NCBI GenBank assembly: GCA_036395835.1
Contig: DASWCW010000188.1
Span: 1 to 21,298 of the forward strand
Direction: 5' to 3'
Source of the DNA: AP-16 sp036395835
Lineage (GTDB): Bacteria; Pseudomonadota; Alphaproteobacteria; Rhizobiales; Xanthobacteraceae
Length of the DNA: 21,298 bases
This document shows positions 1 through 7,414 of the stretch, in pieces. The notes below the pieces were generated by a model. It was not told the origin of the DNA. It saw only the letters and a list, made by a program, of their open reading frames with translations, and made no database searches. The stretch's first letter is position 1. Every line of letters starts with the position of its first letter. The position numbers and the translations under genes are program-made.

Positions 1-7
1 GGATTCC

Positions 8-1111
8 TCATCCCCACACTTCCTCGGCGAGCTCGACGATCATGCCGAGCTTTGCCCATTGCTCGTCCTCCGCCAAAATATTGCCCTCCTCGGTCGAGGC
101 AAAGCCGCATTGCGGCGACAGGCAGAGCTGGTCGAGGTCGACGTATTTGGTCGCTTCCTCGATTCGCCGCTTGACGTCGTCCTTCTGCTCGAGCGTGCCG
201 GTCTTCGAGGTCACGAGGCCGAGCACCGCGATCTTGTTGCCCTTCGGCAGGAAGCGCAGCGGCTCGAAGCCGCCGGCCCGCTCGGTGTCGTATTCGAGAA
301 AATAGCCGTCGTAATTCACCTGTCCCAGCAGCATTTCGGCGACCGGCTCGTACCCGCCCTCCGCGATCCAGGTCGAGCGGAAATTGCCCCGGCACGAATG
401 GGTGGTGATCACCATGTCGCTCGGCCTGCCGGCGATCGCCTGATTGATGACACGGGCATAGCTCGCCGGCAGACTTCGCGGATCGTCGCCGCGCTGACGC
501 GCCTCCTCGCGCTGCTGGGCGGAGCACAGATAGGCCCACACGGTATCGTCGAGCTGAAGATAGCGGCAGCCGGCGTCCGCGAACGCGCGCACCGCCTTGC
601 GATAGGTCTCGGCGAGATCGTCGAAGAATTGCTCGATATCGGGGTAGATCTTCTTGCTGATGCCGTTCCGGCCGCTGCGGAAGTGCAGCACGCTCGGGCT
701 CGGAATCGTCATCTTCGGTTGGACGTGCGTACGCGCTTTCAGGAACCGGAAGTGCTCGAGCATGGGATGATCGGAAAATCCGATCTTGCCGACGACGCGC
801 ACGGCCTTGGGCTTGGTCTCGACCCCGTGAAACTGAATGCCGTGCTCGGGCACGAAGCCCTCGACGCCGTCTAGCTTTTCCAGGAAATCGAAATGCCACC
901 ACGACCGGCGGTATTCGCCGTCGGTCGCGAGCTTCAACCCGATCTGCTCCTGCCTGCGGACGATGTTCTCGATTTCGCGATCCTCGATCTCGCGCAGCGC
1001 GCCGGCGGGAATCTCGCCGCGCTCGCGTTTGGCGCGGGCCTGTTTGAGCGGCGCGGAACGCAGCAGGCTGCCGACGTGATCGGCGCGATAGGGCGGCCTG
1101 GTTCTGCGCAT
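8..1111 (-). CDS. MetE-like cobalamin-independent methyltransferase (methionine synthase II family)
   Basis: A 367-residue protein of the cobalamin-independent methionine synthase C-terminal-domain type, close to the short YxjG/YxjH-like members and about half the length of full MetE. These are zinc enzymes that move a methyl group to a thiol. The likely zinc ligands are visible: H238 and C240 (THSCRGN), E273 (LEYD) and C335 (SPQCGF), with the His-x-Cys spacing of MetE. The N-terminus has the usual YRADHVGSLLR sequence. The ATG at 1111 was chosen because AGAGGAA lies 7 bases before it. A GTG at 1138 that overlaps the livF stop (GTGA) would add 9 residues. It is the last gene of the liv operon. 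The physiological methyl donor is not evident: the domain for folate polyglutamate binding in full MetE is missing, so a true methionine synthase role is uncertain. Confidence 0.85.
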   Translation of the reverse strand: MRRTRPPYRADHVGSLLRSAPLKQARAKRERGEIPAGALREIEDREIENIVRRQEQIGLKLATDGEYRRSWWHFDFLEKLDGVEGFVPEHGIQFHGVETKPKAVRVVGKIGFSDHPMLEHFRFLKARTHVQPKMTIPSPSVLHFRSGRNGISKKIYPDIEQFFDDLAETYRKAVRAFADAGCRYLQLDDTVWAYLCSAQQREEARQRGDDPRSLPASYARVINQAIAGRPSDMVITTHSCRGNFRSTWIAEGGYEPVAEMLLGQVNYDGYFLEYDTERAGGFEPLRFLPKGNKIAVLGLVTSKTGTLEQKDDVKRRIEEATKYVDLDQLCLSPQCGFASTEEGNILAEDEQWAKLGMIVELAEEVWG

Positions 1112-1134
1112 GGCTTGTTCCTCTGGACTCGCGG

Positions 1135-1866
1135 TCACTGCAGCGGCGTGCGGCGCGCCTGCGATTTGCCGGCCACGCCCAGATAGGTCTCCAGCAATTG
1201 GCGGTCCGCAGCCAGTGCCGGGCTCGGTCCTTCGTGGATGATCGCGCCTCGCTCCATGATCGCCGCGCGATCGGTCGCATTCAAAATCTTTCGCGCATTC
1301 TGCTCGACGATGATGGCCGATACGCCTTCCCGGAAGATGCGGCGCAAGGCGCCGAGCAGCTCCTCGACCAGGATCGGTGCCAGACCTTCGAGCGGCTCAT
1401 CGAGCAGCAGGATTTTCGGGTTGAGCACGAGCGCGCGGCCGACCGCAAGCATCTGCTGCTCGCCGCCCGAAAGCTGGTCGCCCAGATTGCGGCGCCGCTC
1501 GGACAGCCGCGGGAACAACTCATAGATCCGTCGCAGGGTCCAGTCACCGGGACGCGCCACCGCGGTCAAATTTTCTTCCACGGTCAGCGAGCGGAAGATG
1601 TTGCGCTCCTGCGGGACCCAGCCGATGCCGGCGTGCGCCCGCCGGTCCGGCCGCAGCGGCGTGATATCCCGGCCATCGAGCCGGATCGTGCCGCCGAAGC
1701 GGCGCGTCACGCCGATCACCGAATTGACCAGGGTCGTCTTGCCCATGCCGTTGCGGCCGAGCAGCGCCATCGCACTGCCTTCGGCGATCGTGAGCGATAC
1801 GCCCGAGAGCACGACCGCCTCGCCGTAGCCGGCGGAAAGTCCCTCGATCTCCAGCACGTCAGGCAT
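1135..1866 (-). CDS. livF: Branched-chain amino acid-type ABC transporter ATP-binding protein LivF
   Basis: A cytoplasmic ATPase subunit of a Liv/HAAT-family importer, 243 residues. Visible motifs are Walker A GRNGMGKTT (37-45), Q-loop Q86, signature LSGGEQQ (132-138) and Walker B ILLLDEP (152-158). The switch region reads IIVEQN instead of a canonical His, which is usual for LivF. The start ATG at 1866 has GAGG six bases upstream and overlaps the livG stop by 8 bases, so the two ATPases are translationally coupled and probably act as a heterodimer. The substrate cannot be read from this subunit. Its operon with protocatechuate genes suggests an aromatic acid rather than an amino acid (inference). 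Confidence 0.95.
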   Translation of the reverse strand: MPDVLEIEGLSAGYGEAVVLSGVSLTIAEGSAMALLGRNGMGKTTLVNSVIGVTRRFGGTIRLDGRDITPLRPDRRAHAGIGWVPQERNIFRSLTVEENLTAVARPGDWTLRRIYELFPRLSERRRNLGDQLSGGEQQMLAVGRALVLNPKILLLDEPLEGLAPILVEELLGALRRIFREGVSAIIVEQNARKILNATDRAAIMERGAIIHEGPSPALAADRQLLETYLGVAGKSQARRTPLQ

Positions 1867-2611
1867 GCGCGGCCTCGCCCAGATAGGCGGTTTTCACGCG
1901 CGGATCGCTTGCGACCTCGCCCGGCGTTCCCTCGGCCAGCACCGCGCCATTGACCAGCACCGAGATGCGATGGGCAAAACCGAACACGAGGTCCATGTCG
2001 TGCTCGATCAGCAGCACGGTCACATCGCCGGGAAGCGCGGCGATCGTGGTCAAAAGCTCGCGGCGATCGTTCTCGGTGACGCCGGCGGCCGGCTCATCGA
2101 GCAGCAGCAGCCTCGGCCGGCACCCGATCGCGAGCGCGATCTCCAGCAGCCGCTGTTTGCCGTACGGCAGCGTCGCGGTGCGCTGGTCCATGACGTCGGC
2201 GAGCTGGAAGCGATCCGCCAATGCGGCGACCTCCTCGACGATCGCCCGCTTTCTTCCCGCCACGCGCCACCAATTGCTGCCGACGCCGGCGCGCTCCGAC
2301 ACCACGAGGCCGAGCGACTCCAACGGCGTGAGCTCGGCGAAGAGCTGGTTGATCTGGAAGGTGCGGGCAATGCCGAGCCGCGCTCGTTCATACGCCTTGA
2401 GATCGGTGATGTCGCGGCCATCGAGCCGGATGCGCCCCGCGGTCGGCGCCAGGACGCCGCTGATCAGATTGACCACCGTGGTCTTGCCGGCGCCATTCGG
2501 GCCGATCAACGCGTGGCGCGCGCCTTGCACGAGCTCGAGCGAAACATCCCGGGCTGCGGTGATGCCGCCGAAACGCATTTGCAGCCCCAATGTCTGGAGG
2601 ACGATGTTCAT
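1859..2611 (-). CDS. livG: Branched-chain amino acid-type ABC transporter ATP-binding protein LivG
   Basis: The second ATPase of the Liv-type importer, 250 residues from the ATG at 2611. That start overlaps the livM stop (ATGA, 2608-2611) and begins MNIVLQTLGL. A 45-residue upstream extension is open but lies inside livM and is rejected. Motifs are Walker A GPNGAGKTT (37-45), Q86, a LivG-type degenerate signature LPYGKQR (148-154), Walker B LLLLDEP (168-174) and the switch His H204 (LLIEHDMDLVF). The intact H-loop suggests this subunit carries the catalytically competent site if it pairs with LivF. Confidence 0.95.
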   Translation of the reverse strand: MNIVLQTLGLQMRFGGITAARDVSLELVQGARHALIGPNGAGKTTVVNLISGVLAPTAGRIRLDGRDITDLKAYERARLGIARTFQINQLFAELTPLESLGLVVSERAGVGSNWWRVAGRKRAIVEEVAALADRFQLADVMDQRTATLPYGKQRLLEIALAIGCRPRLLLLDEPAAGVTENDRRELLTTIAALPGDVTVLLIEHDMDLVFGFAHRISVLVNGAVLAEGTPGEVASDPRVKTAYLGEAAHA

Positions 2612-3624
2612 GGTGTCTCCGCATCGACCTTCGCGCGGCGCCAGGGGCGGCGGGCGATCCGCCCGGCGGCTGCGGCCGACAGCCGCTTTGCCCGTTCTCC
2701 CCCGAGCACGATCAGCACCAGCACCAATCCGATCCAGAATTGCCAATATTGCGCCGTGAAATCGATCAGCGCGTCCTGCATCAGCTTGAAGACCGCGGCC
2801 CCGATCAGCCCGCCATAGAGATAGCCGGTCCCGCCCAGGATCAGCACGAGCAGCACGTCGGCCGATCGTTCGAACGAGAGCACGTCGAGCGAGGCGAACT
2901 CCGTAGTCTGCGTGAGCAGCGCGCCGGCGATGCCCGCGTATCCGGCGGCGATGGTGTAAATCGCGACGAGCCGCGCATCGACGCCGATGCCGACGGCGGA
3001 AGCGCGCAGAGGATTGCCTTTGATCGCACGCAGCGACAGCCCGAAGGGCGAATTCATGAGACGCCGCGCCGCAAGAAACGCCAGAAACAGCACTGCCAGG
3101 CTGTAGACATAGGCGACATGCCCGGTGATATCCAACGGGAAGATGCCCAGCACGGGCCCGATCACGATGCCCTGCAAGCCGTCGGCGCCGCCGGTCAGCC
3201 AGTCGAACCGGTTGGCGATCTCCCGCAGAATCAAAGCGACGCCGAGCGTCACCATCAGCCGGGTCAGGTCGGAACCGCGCAGCAGCAGAAAGCTCGTCAC
3301 GAATCCGAGCGCCGCGGCGGCGAGCCCGGCGGCGAGCAGCGCCAGCACGGGTTCGGTGACGAGTGCATAGGTGGACAGCAACCCGGCCGCGTAGGCTCCC
3401 AGGCCGAAGAACGCCGCATGGCCGAGCGACAAGATCCCGGCGTATCCCAGAATGAGATCGAGCGAGAGCGCGAACAATCCCAGGATGGCGATTTCGGTGA
3501 GGATCAGATGCCGGCTCGGCAACAGAAAGACGCTCGCCAGCGCGGCGAGCCAGAACACGATTTCGAGCAGGCGCCAGCGCGCGCGCGCCGCAAGCTGCCG
3601 GGCGACTTGCGAGGCGAGCGTCAT
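2608..3624 (-). CDS. livM: Liv-type ABC transporter permease LivM
   Basis: An inner-membrane permease of 338 residues with many hydrophobic segments, starting with a basic N-terminus (MTLASQVARQLAARARW). The LivM/LivH coupling-helix region is recognisable as LRAIKGNPLRASAVGIG, followed by the conserved AGYAGIAGALL and LGGTGYLYGGLIGA stretches. It overlaps livG by four bases. It is separated from livH by 187 bp filled with palindromic repeats. Its start ATG has only a weak AAGG about 10 bases upstream, although the repeat places GGGAGGG a little further away. Confidence 0.93.
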   Translation of the reverse strand: MTLASQVARQLAARARWRLLEIVFWLAALASVFLLPSRHLILTEIAILGLFALSLDLILGYAGILSLGHAAFFGLGAYAAGLLSTYALVTEPVLALLAAGLAAAALGFVTSFLLLRGSDLTRLMVTLGVALILREIANRFDWLTGGADGLQGIVIGPVLGIFPLDITGHVAYVYSLAVLFLAFLAARRLMNSPFGLSLRAIKGNPLRASAVGIGVDARLVAIYTIAAGYAGIAGALLTQTTEFASLDVLSFERSADVLLVLILGGTGYLYGGLIGAAVFKLMQDALIDFTAQYWQFWIGLVLVLIVLGGERAKRLSAAAAGRIARRPWRRAKVDAETP

Positions 3625-3640
3625 GGCCGGCGCGCCTTTT

Positions 3641-3779
3641 CCCTCCCCCCGCGAAGCGGTGGGGAGGGTGGCGAGGTGCGAAGCACCGAGCCGGGCGGGG
3701 GGGCGATGAGATCTGATTCCAAAGCGCCCCCCACCCCTAACCCCTCCCCACCACTCGCTTCGCTCGCGGGGGGAGGGGA
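3641..3779. repeat. Paired inverted GC-rich palindromic repeats between livH and livM
   Basis: The 187-bp gap between livH and livM holds two hairpin units in opposite orientation. The left unit pairs CCCTCCCC (3641-3648) with GGGGAGGG (3661-3668). The right unit pairs CCCCTCCCC (3741-3749) with GGGGAGGGG (3770-3778). Both carry an inner GCGAAGC-like tip. Similar units occur near 4724-4866, 14030 and 19768. This is a REP/BIME-like intergenic element. No T-run follows, so an intrinsic terminator is unlikely. Confidence 0.75.
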
Positions 3780-3811
3780 CCCCAGCTGCCGCGATACAGT
3801 CGCTCCGCGTA

Positions 3812-4672
3812 TCATCTTACGGTCACGCGGCCGAACAGGCCCTGCGGCCGCCAGATCAGCACCGCGATCATGATGGTGTAGATCACGAAGGCGCCGAGCT
3901 TCGGCACATAATACTTGCCGGCCACGTCGGCGATGCCGAGCAGCAAGGAGGCAAGGAACGGTCCGGTGATGCTGGAAGTGCCGCCGACGGTGACGACGAT
4001 CAGGAAATAGATCAGGAACTTGAGTGGAAAGATCGGATCGAGCCCGAGAATCTCGGCGCCGAGCGCGCCGCCGAGCCCCGCCAGGCCCGAGCCGACCGCG
4101 AACGTCACCGCGAACACCGCGTCGACGTTGATCCCGAGGCCGCGCGCCACCCGCGGATCGTCCACCGCCGCGCGCAGCCGGGTGCCGAACCGGGTGCCGA
4201 CCAGGATCAGCTGGAGCGCCGCCGTCAACGTGCCGCAGACCACGATGATCAGCAGTCGGTATTTGCCCACCCCGACCCCGAGCACGTCGTAGCGGCCCTG
4301 CAAGGCGGCGGGAATTCCCACGAATTGCTGCTGCGAGCCCATCACGTAGTCGACGGCGGCAACCGACATGAACACCAGGCCGATCGTGAACAGCACCTGA
4401 TCGAGATGGCTTTTGGCATACACGTGGACATAGAGCGTGCGCTCCAACACGGCCCCGAGCACGAGGCTGACCAGAAACGCCAACGGCAAGGCGGCGAAGA
4501 ACGGCACGCCAAGGCGATTCACCAGAACCACGGTGACATAGCCGCCCGCCATCGCGAACGCGCCGTGGGCGAGATTGACGAAATTCATCAGGCCGAGCGT
4601 GACGGCGAGCCCGCAGGCGAGCACGAACAGCAGCATGCCGTAGGCGATTCCGTCGAACAGGATGGTCAACAT
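3812..4672 (-). CDS. livH: Liv-type ABC transporter permease LivH
   Basis: An inner-membrane permease of 286 residues, the partner of LivM. The N-terminus shows the LivH pattern LFDGIAYGMLLFVLACGLAVTLG followed by MNFVNLAHGAFAMAGGY. A later stretch, DPRVARGLGINVDAVF, corresponds to the coupling region. Hydrophobic helices run to the C-terminus. The ATG at 4672 was chosen because GGAGG precedes it by about 7 bases. The ATG at 4678 sits directly against that sequence and is less likely, and the open frame upstream to 4756 is repeat DNA. The gene is bracketed by two repeat elements, one on each side, within what otherwise looks like one operon. Confidence 0.93.
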   Translation of the reverse strand: MLTILFDGIAYGMLLFVLACGLAVTLGLMNFVNLAHGAFAMAGGYVTVVLVNRLGVPFFAALPLAFLVSLVLGAVLERTLYVHVYAKSHLDQVLFTIGLVFMSVAAVDYVMGSQQQFVGIPAALQGRYDVLGVGVGKYRLLIIVVCGTLTAALQLILVGTRFGTRLRAAVDDPRVARGLGINVDAVFAVTFAVGSGLAGLGGALGAEILGLDPIFPLKFLIYFLIVVTVGGTSSITGPFLASLLLGIADVAGKYYVPKLGAFVIYTIMIAVLIWRPQGLFGRVTVR

Positions 4673-4723
4673 GCGCATCCCTCCCCTGAGGGCTGTTCGA
4701 CGGCCGAGCAACGATCTCGGGTA

Positions 4724-4866
4724 CCCTCTCCCCTTGTGGGAGAGGGTGGCGAGCATCGAGCGTAGCGAGATGCGAACCGGGTGAGGGGTTTCTTATCGAT
4801 GGGTCCGGACCCCTCACCCGGTTCCGAGCTGCGCTCGGAACCACCCTCTCCCGCAAGGGGAGAGGG
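4724..4866. repeat. Large imperfect palindrome of two inverted GC-rich repeat units
   Basis: The 225-bp gap between livK and livH holds an inverted pair. CCCTCTCCCC (4724-4733) is the exact reverse complement of GGGGAGAGGG (4857-4866). A 14-base perfect arm, AACCGGGTGAGGGG (4775-4788), matches CCCCTCACCCGGTT (4810-4823). Each half also has its own short hairpin (CCCTCTCCCC...GGGAGAGGG on the left). In RNA this could fold into one long stem or two short ones. It sits right after livK, where a stable stem commonly protects binding-protein mRNA; that role is inferred. Confidence 0.8.
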
Positions 4867-4897
4867 GGAGCGCGCAAGCGGCTTGACCTGGCGCAAA

Positions 4898-6076
4898 CTA
4901 TTTCTTCGCGGCTTTGGCCGGATCCTTGACGGCCTCGAAGGTCGCGAATTCGACGTTGTAAAGCTCGTTGCCGACCTTCTCGACCTTGCGGATGTAGATG
5001 TTCTGCACGATGTCGCGCGTCTGCGGATCGATGGAGATCGGCCCGCGCGGGCTCTCCCACGCCATGCCTTTCATGGCGCCGACGAGCGCGTCGCCTTCGA
5101 TTGCGCCGTTGGTTTTCTTCAGCGCCGCGTAGATGAGATGCATGCCGTCATAGCCACCGACCGCCATGAAGTTCGGCCGCATTCCCGCATTGGCCTTCTT
5201 GAAGGCTTCCACGAACGCCTTGTTCATGTCCGAGGGATGCGCGGCGGAATAGAGATGCGCCGTGACGGTGCCGATCACCGCGTCACCCATGCCGTTGAGC
5301 AGATCGTCATCGGTGACATCGCCGGGACCGATCAGCTTGATGCCGCCCTTGTCGAGCCCGCGCTCGGCGAACTGTTTGACGAAGGCGCCGCCCTGGCCGG
5401 AAGGCACGAACACGAAGATCGCGTCGGGCTGGGCGTCGCGCGCGCGCTGCAGGAACGGCGCAAAATCCGGATTCTGGAACGGAACGCGGATCGCCTCGAC
5501 GAGCTGACCGCCGGCCACGGCGAGACGCTCCTTGAACGAATTTTCCGAATCGATGCCGGGCGCGTAGTCGGACACGATCGACACCACTTTCTTGATGCCG
5601 TTCTTCACCGCCCAATCGGCGATGATCACCGAGGACTGCGGCAGCGTGAAGCTCGTGCGCACGATGTAGGGCGAGCGCTCGGTGATGATCGAAGTGCCGG
5701 CCGCCATGATGACTTCGGGAACTTTTGCCTGAGTCGCAAGCGGGGCGGCCGCGAGCGCGGCGGGCGTGACCCCGAAGCCGGCAATGAAGGCGACCTTGTC
5801 ATTGACGATCAGCTCCTGGGCGATGCGCTTGGTATTGTCGGGAACCGCGCCGTCATCTTTCAGGATGACCTCGATCTTCTTGCCGGCGACGCTGGTGCCG
5901 TTCTGCTGCTGATAGAGCCGGACCGCAGCATCGATCTGCCGGCCGGTGGAAGCCTGCTGGCCGGTCATCGGCAGGATCAGGCCGATCTTGACCGCGTCTT
6001 GCGCGGGCGCGCGATCGACGGCCGACAGCAAAAGCACGATGGCCGCCGATGCGGCGACGAGCCCGTTGCGCGACAT
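4898..6076 (-). CDS. livK: Liv-type ABC transporter periplasmic substrate-binding protein
   Basis: A 392-residue periplasmic binding protein of the Leu/Ile/Val-binding (type I) fold. It starts with a signal peptide (MSRNGLVAASAAIVLLLSAVDRAPAQ, likely cut after AQ) followed by the typical VKIGLILPMTGQQASTGRQ. Family landmarks include FIAGFGVTPAALAAAPLATQAKVP and the late segment FMAVGGYDGMHLIYAAL. The start is supported by GGAGGA six bases before the ATG. It lies 39 bp after pcaG and just before livH, so it probably feeds the importer with a ligand of the protocatechuate branch. Liv-type binding proteins that carry aromatic acids are known in related bacteria, and no residue here proves the ligand. 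Confidence 0.92.
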   Translation of the reverse strand: MSRNGLVAASAAIVLLLSAVDRAPAQDAVKIGLILPMTGQQASTGRQIDAAVRLYQQQNGTSVAGKKIEVILKDDGAVPDNTKRIAQELIVNDKVAFIAGFGVTPAALAAAPLATQAKVPEVIMAAGTSIITERSPYIVRTSFTLPQSSVIIADWAVKNGIKKVVSIVSDYAPGIDSENSFKERLAVAGGQLVEAIRVPFQNPDFAPFLQRARDAQPDAIFVFVPSGQGGAFVKQFAERGLDKGGIKLIGPGDVTDDDLLNGMGDAVIGTVTAHLYSAAHPSDMNKAFVEAFKKANAGMRPNFMAVGGYDGMHLIYAALKKTNGAIEGDALVGAMKGMAWESPRGPISIDPQTRDIVQNIYIRKVEKVGNELYNVEFATFEAVKDPAKAAKK

Positions 6077-6115
6077 GAGATTTCCTCCGAAATGGTTTGT
6101 TGTTCGCGGTGAACC

Positions 6116-6700
6116 TTATACGTCGAAGAACACGGTCTCGCTCTCGCCCTGCAGGCGGATATCGAAACGATAGACGGCGTGCCCGCCGGCATTCTGCCGC
6201 TGCGCGATGAGCGTCGCGCGACGTTCCTGCGGCACCAAGCCGAGGATCGGATCGGCGCTATTCGCCTTTTCATCGGAAAAATACAGGCGCGTGTAGCATT
6301 GCCGCAGCATGCCGCGCGCGAACACGGCGAAGACGACGTGAGGCGCCTGCGGTCCGTTCGGTCCGGCAACGGCGCCCGGCTTGACGGTCTCGAAGCTATA
6401 GGACCCGCCCGTGTCGGTTCCGGCGCGGCCGAAGCCCCTGAAGGCGGCATTGGGATTCGCCCGCTTGTCGGCCGGATGCGCATAGCGGCCGGCGGCATCG
6501 GCCTGCCAGATCTCGATCATGGCATCGTTGACCGGGCCGCCGTCGCCGTCGAGCACGCGGCCCTCGATGCGGACGCGTTCCCCGGACGCGTCCGGCGTCA
6601 CCAGATTGTTGCCGACGGTGGGCGTCCACTCATCGCCGCCGGGGGTGAGCGCGATGGCGAAATACGGCCCGACCGTTTGCGAAGGGGTGATGCCGGACAT
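6116..6700 (-). CDS. pcaG: Protocatechuate 3,4-dioxygenase alpha subunit
   Basis: The alpha subunit (194 residues) of the intradiol dioxygenase that cleaves protocatechuate to 3-carboxy-cis,cis-muconate in the beta-ketoadipate pathway. The N-terminal TPSQTVGPYF is characteristic of PcaG. The intradiol fold motifs VRIEGRVLDGDGGPVNDAMIEIWQADAAGRYAHP, GFGRAGTDTGGSYSFETVKPG and APHVVFAVFARG follow in order. As in other alpha subunits, the iron-binding His pair of the beta subunit is absent (HVVFAVF instead of HIHF). The start lies one base after the pcaH stop. Length matches the family. Confidence 0.96.
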   Translation of the reverse strand: MSGITPSQTVGPYFAIALTPGGDEWTPTVGNNLVTPDASGERVRIEGRVLDGDGGPVNDAMIEIWQADAAGRYAHPADKRANPNAAFRGFGRAGTDTGGSYSFETVKPGAVAGPNGPQAPHVVFAVFARGMLRQCYTRLYFSDEKANSADPILGLVPQERRATLIAQRQNAGGHAVYRFDIRLQGESETVFFDV

Positions 6701-6701
6701 G

Positions 6702-7400
6702 TCAGGACTGGGCCGGTGTCTGGTTGCGCCCGCGCAGCACGATGTCGAATTCGTACGCCAGCGCCCAATCCGGCTCGGTGGTGGCGAGATCGAAGCGCGA
6801 GACCATCCGCGCGCGCGCTTTCTCGTCCCCGACCGAGTTGAAGATCGGATCGTAGGCCATCAGCGGGTCGCCCGGGAAATACATCTGGGTGACGAGCCGG
6901 GACAGGAACGAGTGGCCGAACAATGAAAAATGGATATGCGCGGGCCGCCACGCATTGGGGTGATTGCCCCACGGATAGGCGCCGGGCTTCACCGTGACGA
7001 ATTTGTAACGGCCCTCGGCATCGGTCGCGGTCCGGCCGGCGCCGGTGAAATTCGGATCGAGCGGCGCGGAATGCTGGTCGCGCTTATGGATATAGCGGCC
7101 GCAGGCGTTGGCCTGCCAGATTTCGACCAGCGTGTCGGGCACGCCCCGGCCGTCTTCGTCGAGCACGCGGCCGTGCACGACGATGCGCTCGCCGAGCGGC
7201 TCGCCGGTATGCTGCTTCGTCAAGTCCTCATCGCCCCGCCGGATGTTGTCATGGCCGTAGACCGGGCCGGTAAGCTCGGAAAGCGTGTGCGGCGTCACAA
7301 TGAGCGGCCGCTTGGGCGCGCGCTTGACCGTACTCTTGTAGTCGGGATGCAGCGAAGGCGGAAATGCGCGCAGGCTCTCCCGCGGAAACACAAACGTCAT
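6702..7400 (-). CDS. pcaH: Protocatechuate 3,4-dioxygenase beta subunit
   Basis: The iron-bearing beta subunit (232 residues). The four non-haem Fe(III) ligands are visible: Y103 (GRYIHKRD), Y142 (GAYPWGN), and H155 and H157 (RPAHIHFSLFG), with the spacing seen in the Pseudomonas enzyme. The start was placed at the ATG at 7400, with GGGAG eight bases upstream. An ATG at 7418 overlapping the pcaF stop would add six residues (MKGDRS). No other pca ring-fission genes (pcaB, pcaC, pcaD, pcaIJ) occur in the window, so the rest of the pathway must be elsewhere. Confidence 0.96.
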   Translation of the reverse strand: MTFVFPRESLRAFPPSLHPDYKSTVKRAPKRPLIVTPHTLSELTGPVYGHDNIRRGDEDLTKQHTGEPLGERIVVHGRVLDEDGRGVPDTLVEIWQANACGRYIHKRDQHSAPLDPNFTGAGRTATDAEGRYKFVTVKPGAYPWGNHPNAWRPAHIHFSLFGHSFLSRLVTQMYFPGDPLMAYDPIFNSVGDEKARARMVSRFDLATTEPDWALAYEFDIVLRGRNQTPAQS

Positions 7401-7414
7401 CGAACGATCTCCCT

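Noticed and set aside
2590..3873. 427-residue plus-strand open frame
   Set aside because: It is antisense to livM and has the low-complexity, Gln/Arg/Glu-rich composition of a GC-driven shadow frame. The minus strand has a clear permease.
3641..4866. Repeats as intrinsic terminators or a CRISPR array
   Set aside because: No T-run follows the stems, the units are inverted pairs and not regular direct repeats with spacers, and genes of the same operon continue beyond them.
3621..5060. 479-residue minus-strand open frame across livH
   Set aside because: It runs through livH and both repeat elements in another frame and is Arg-rich with no hydrophobic segments.
4781..6112. 443-residue plus-strand open frame
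   Set aside because: Antisense to livK, starting inside the repeat; no domain recognised and the composition is that of a shadow.
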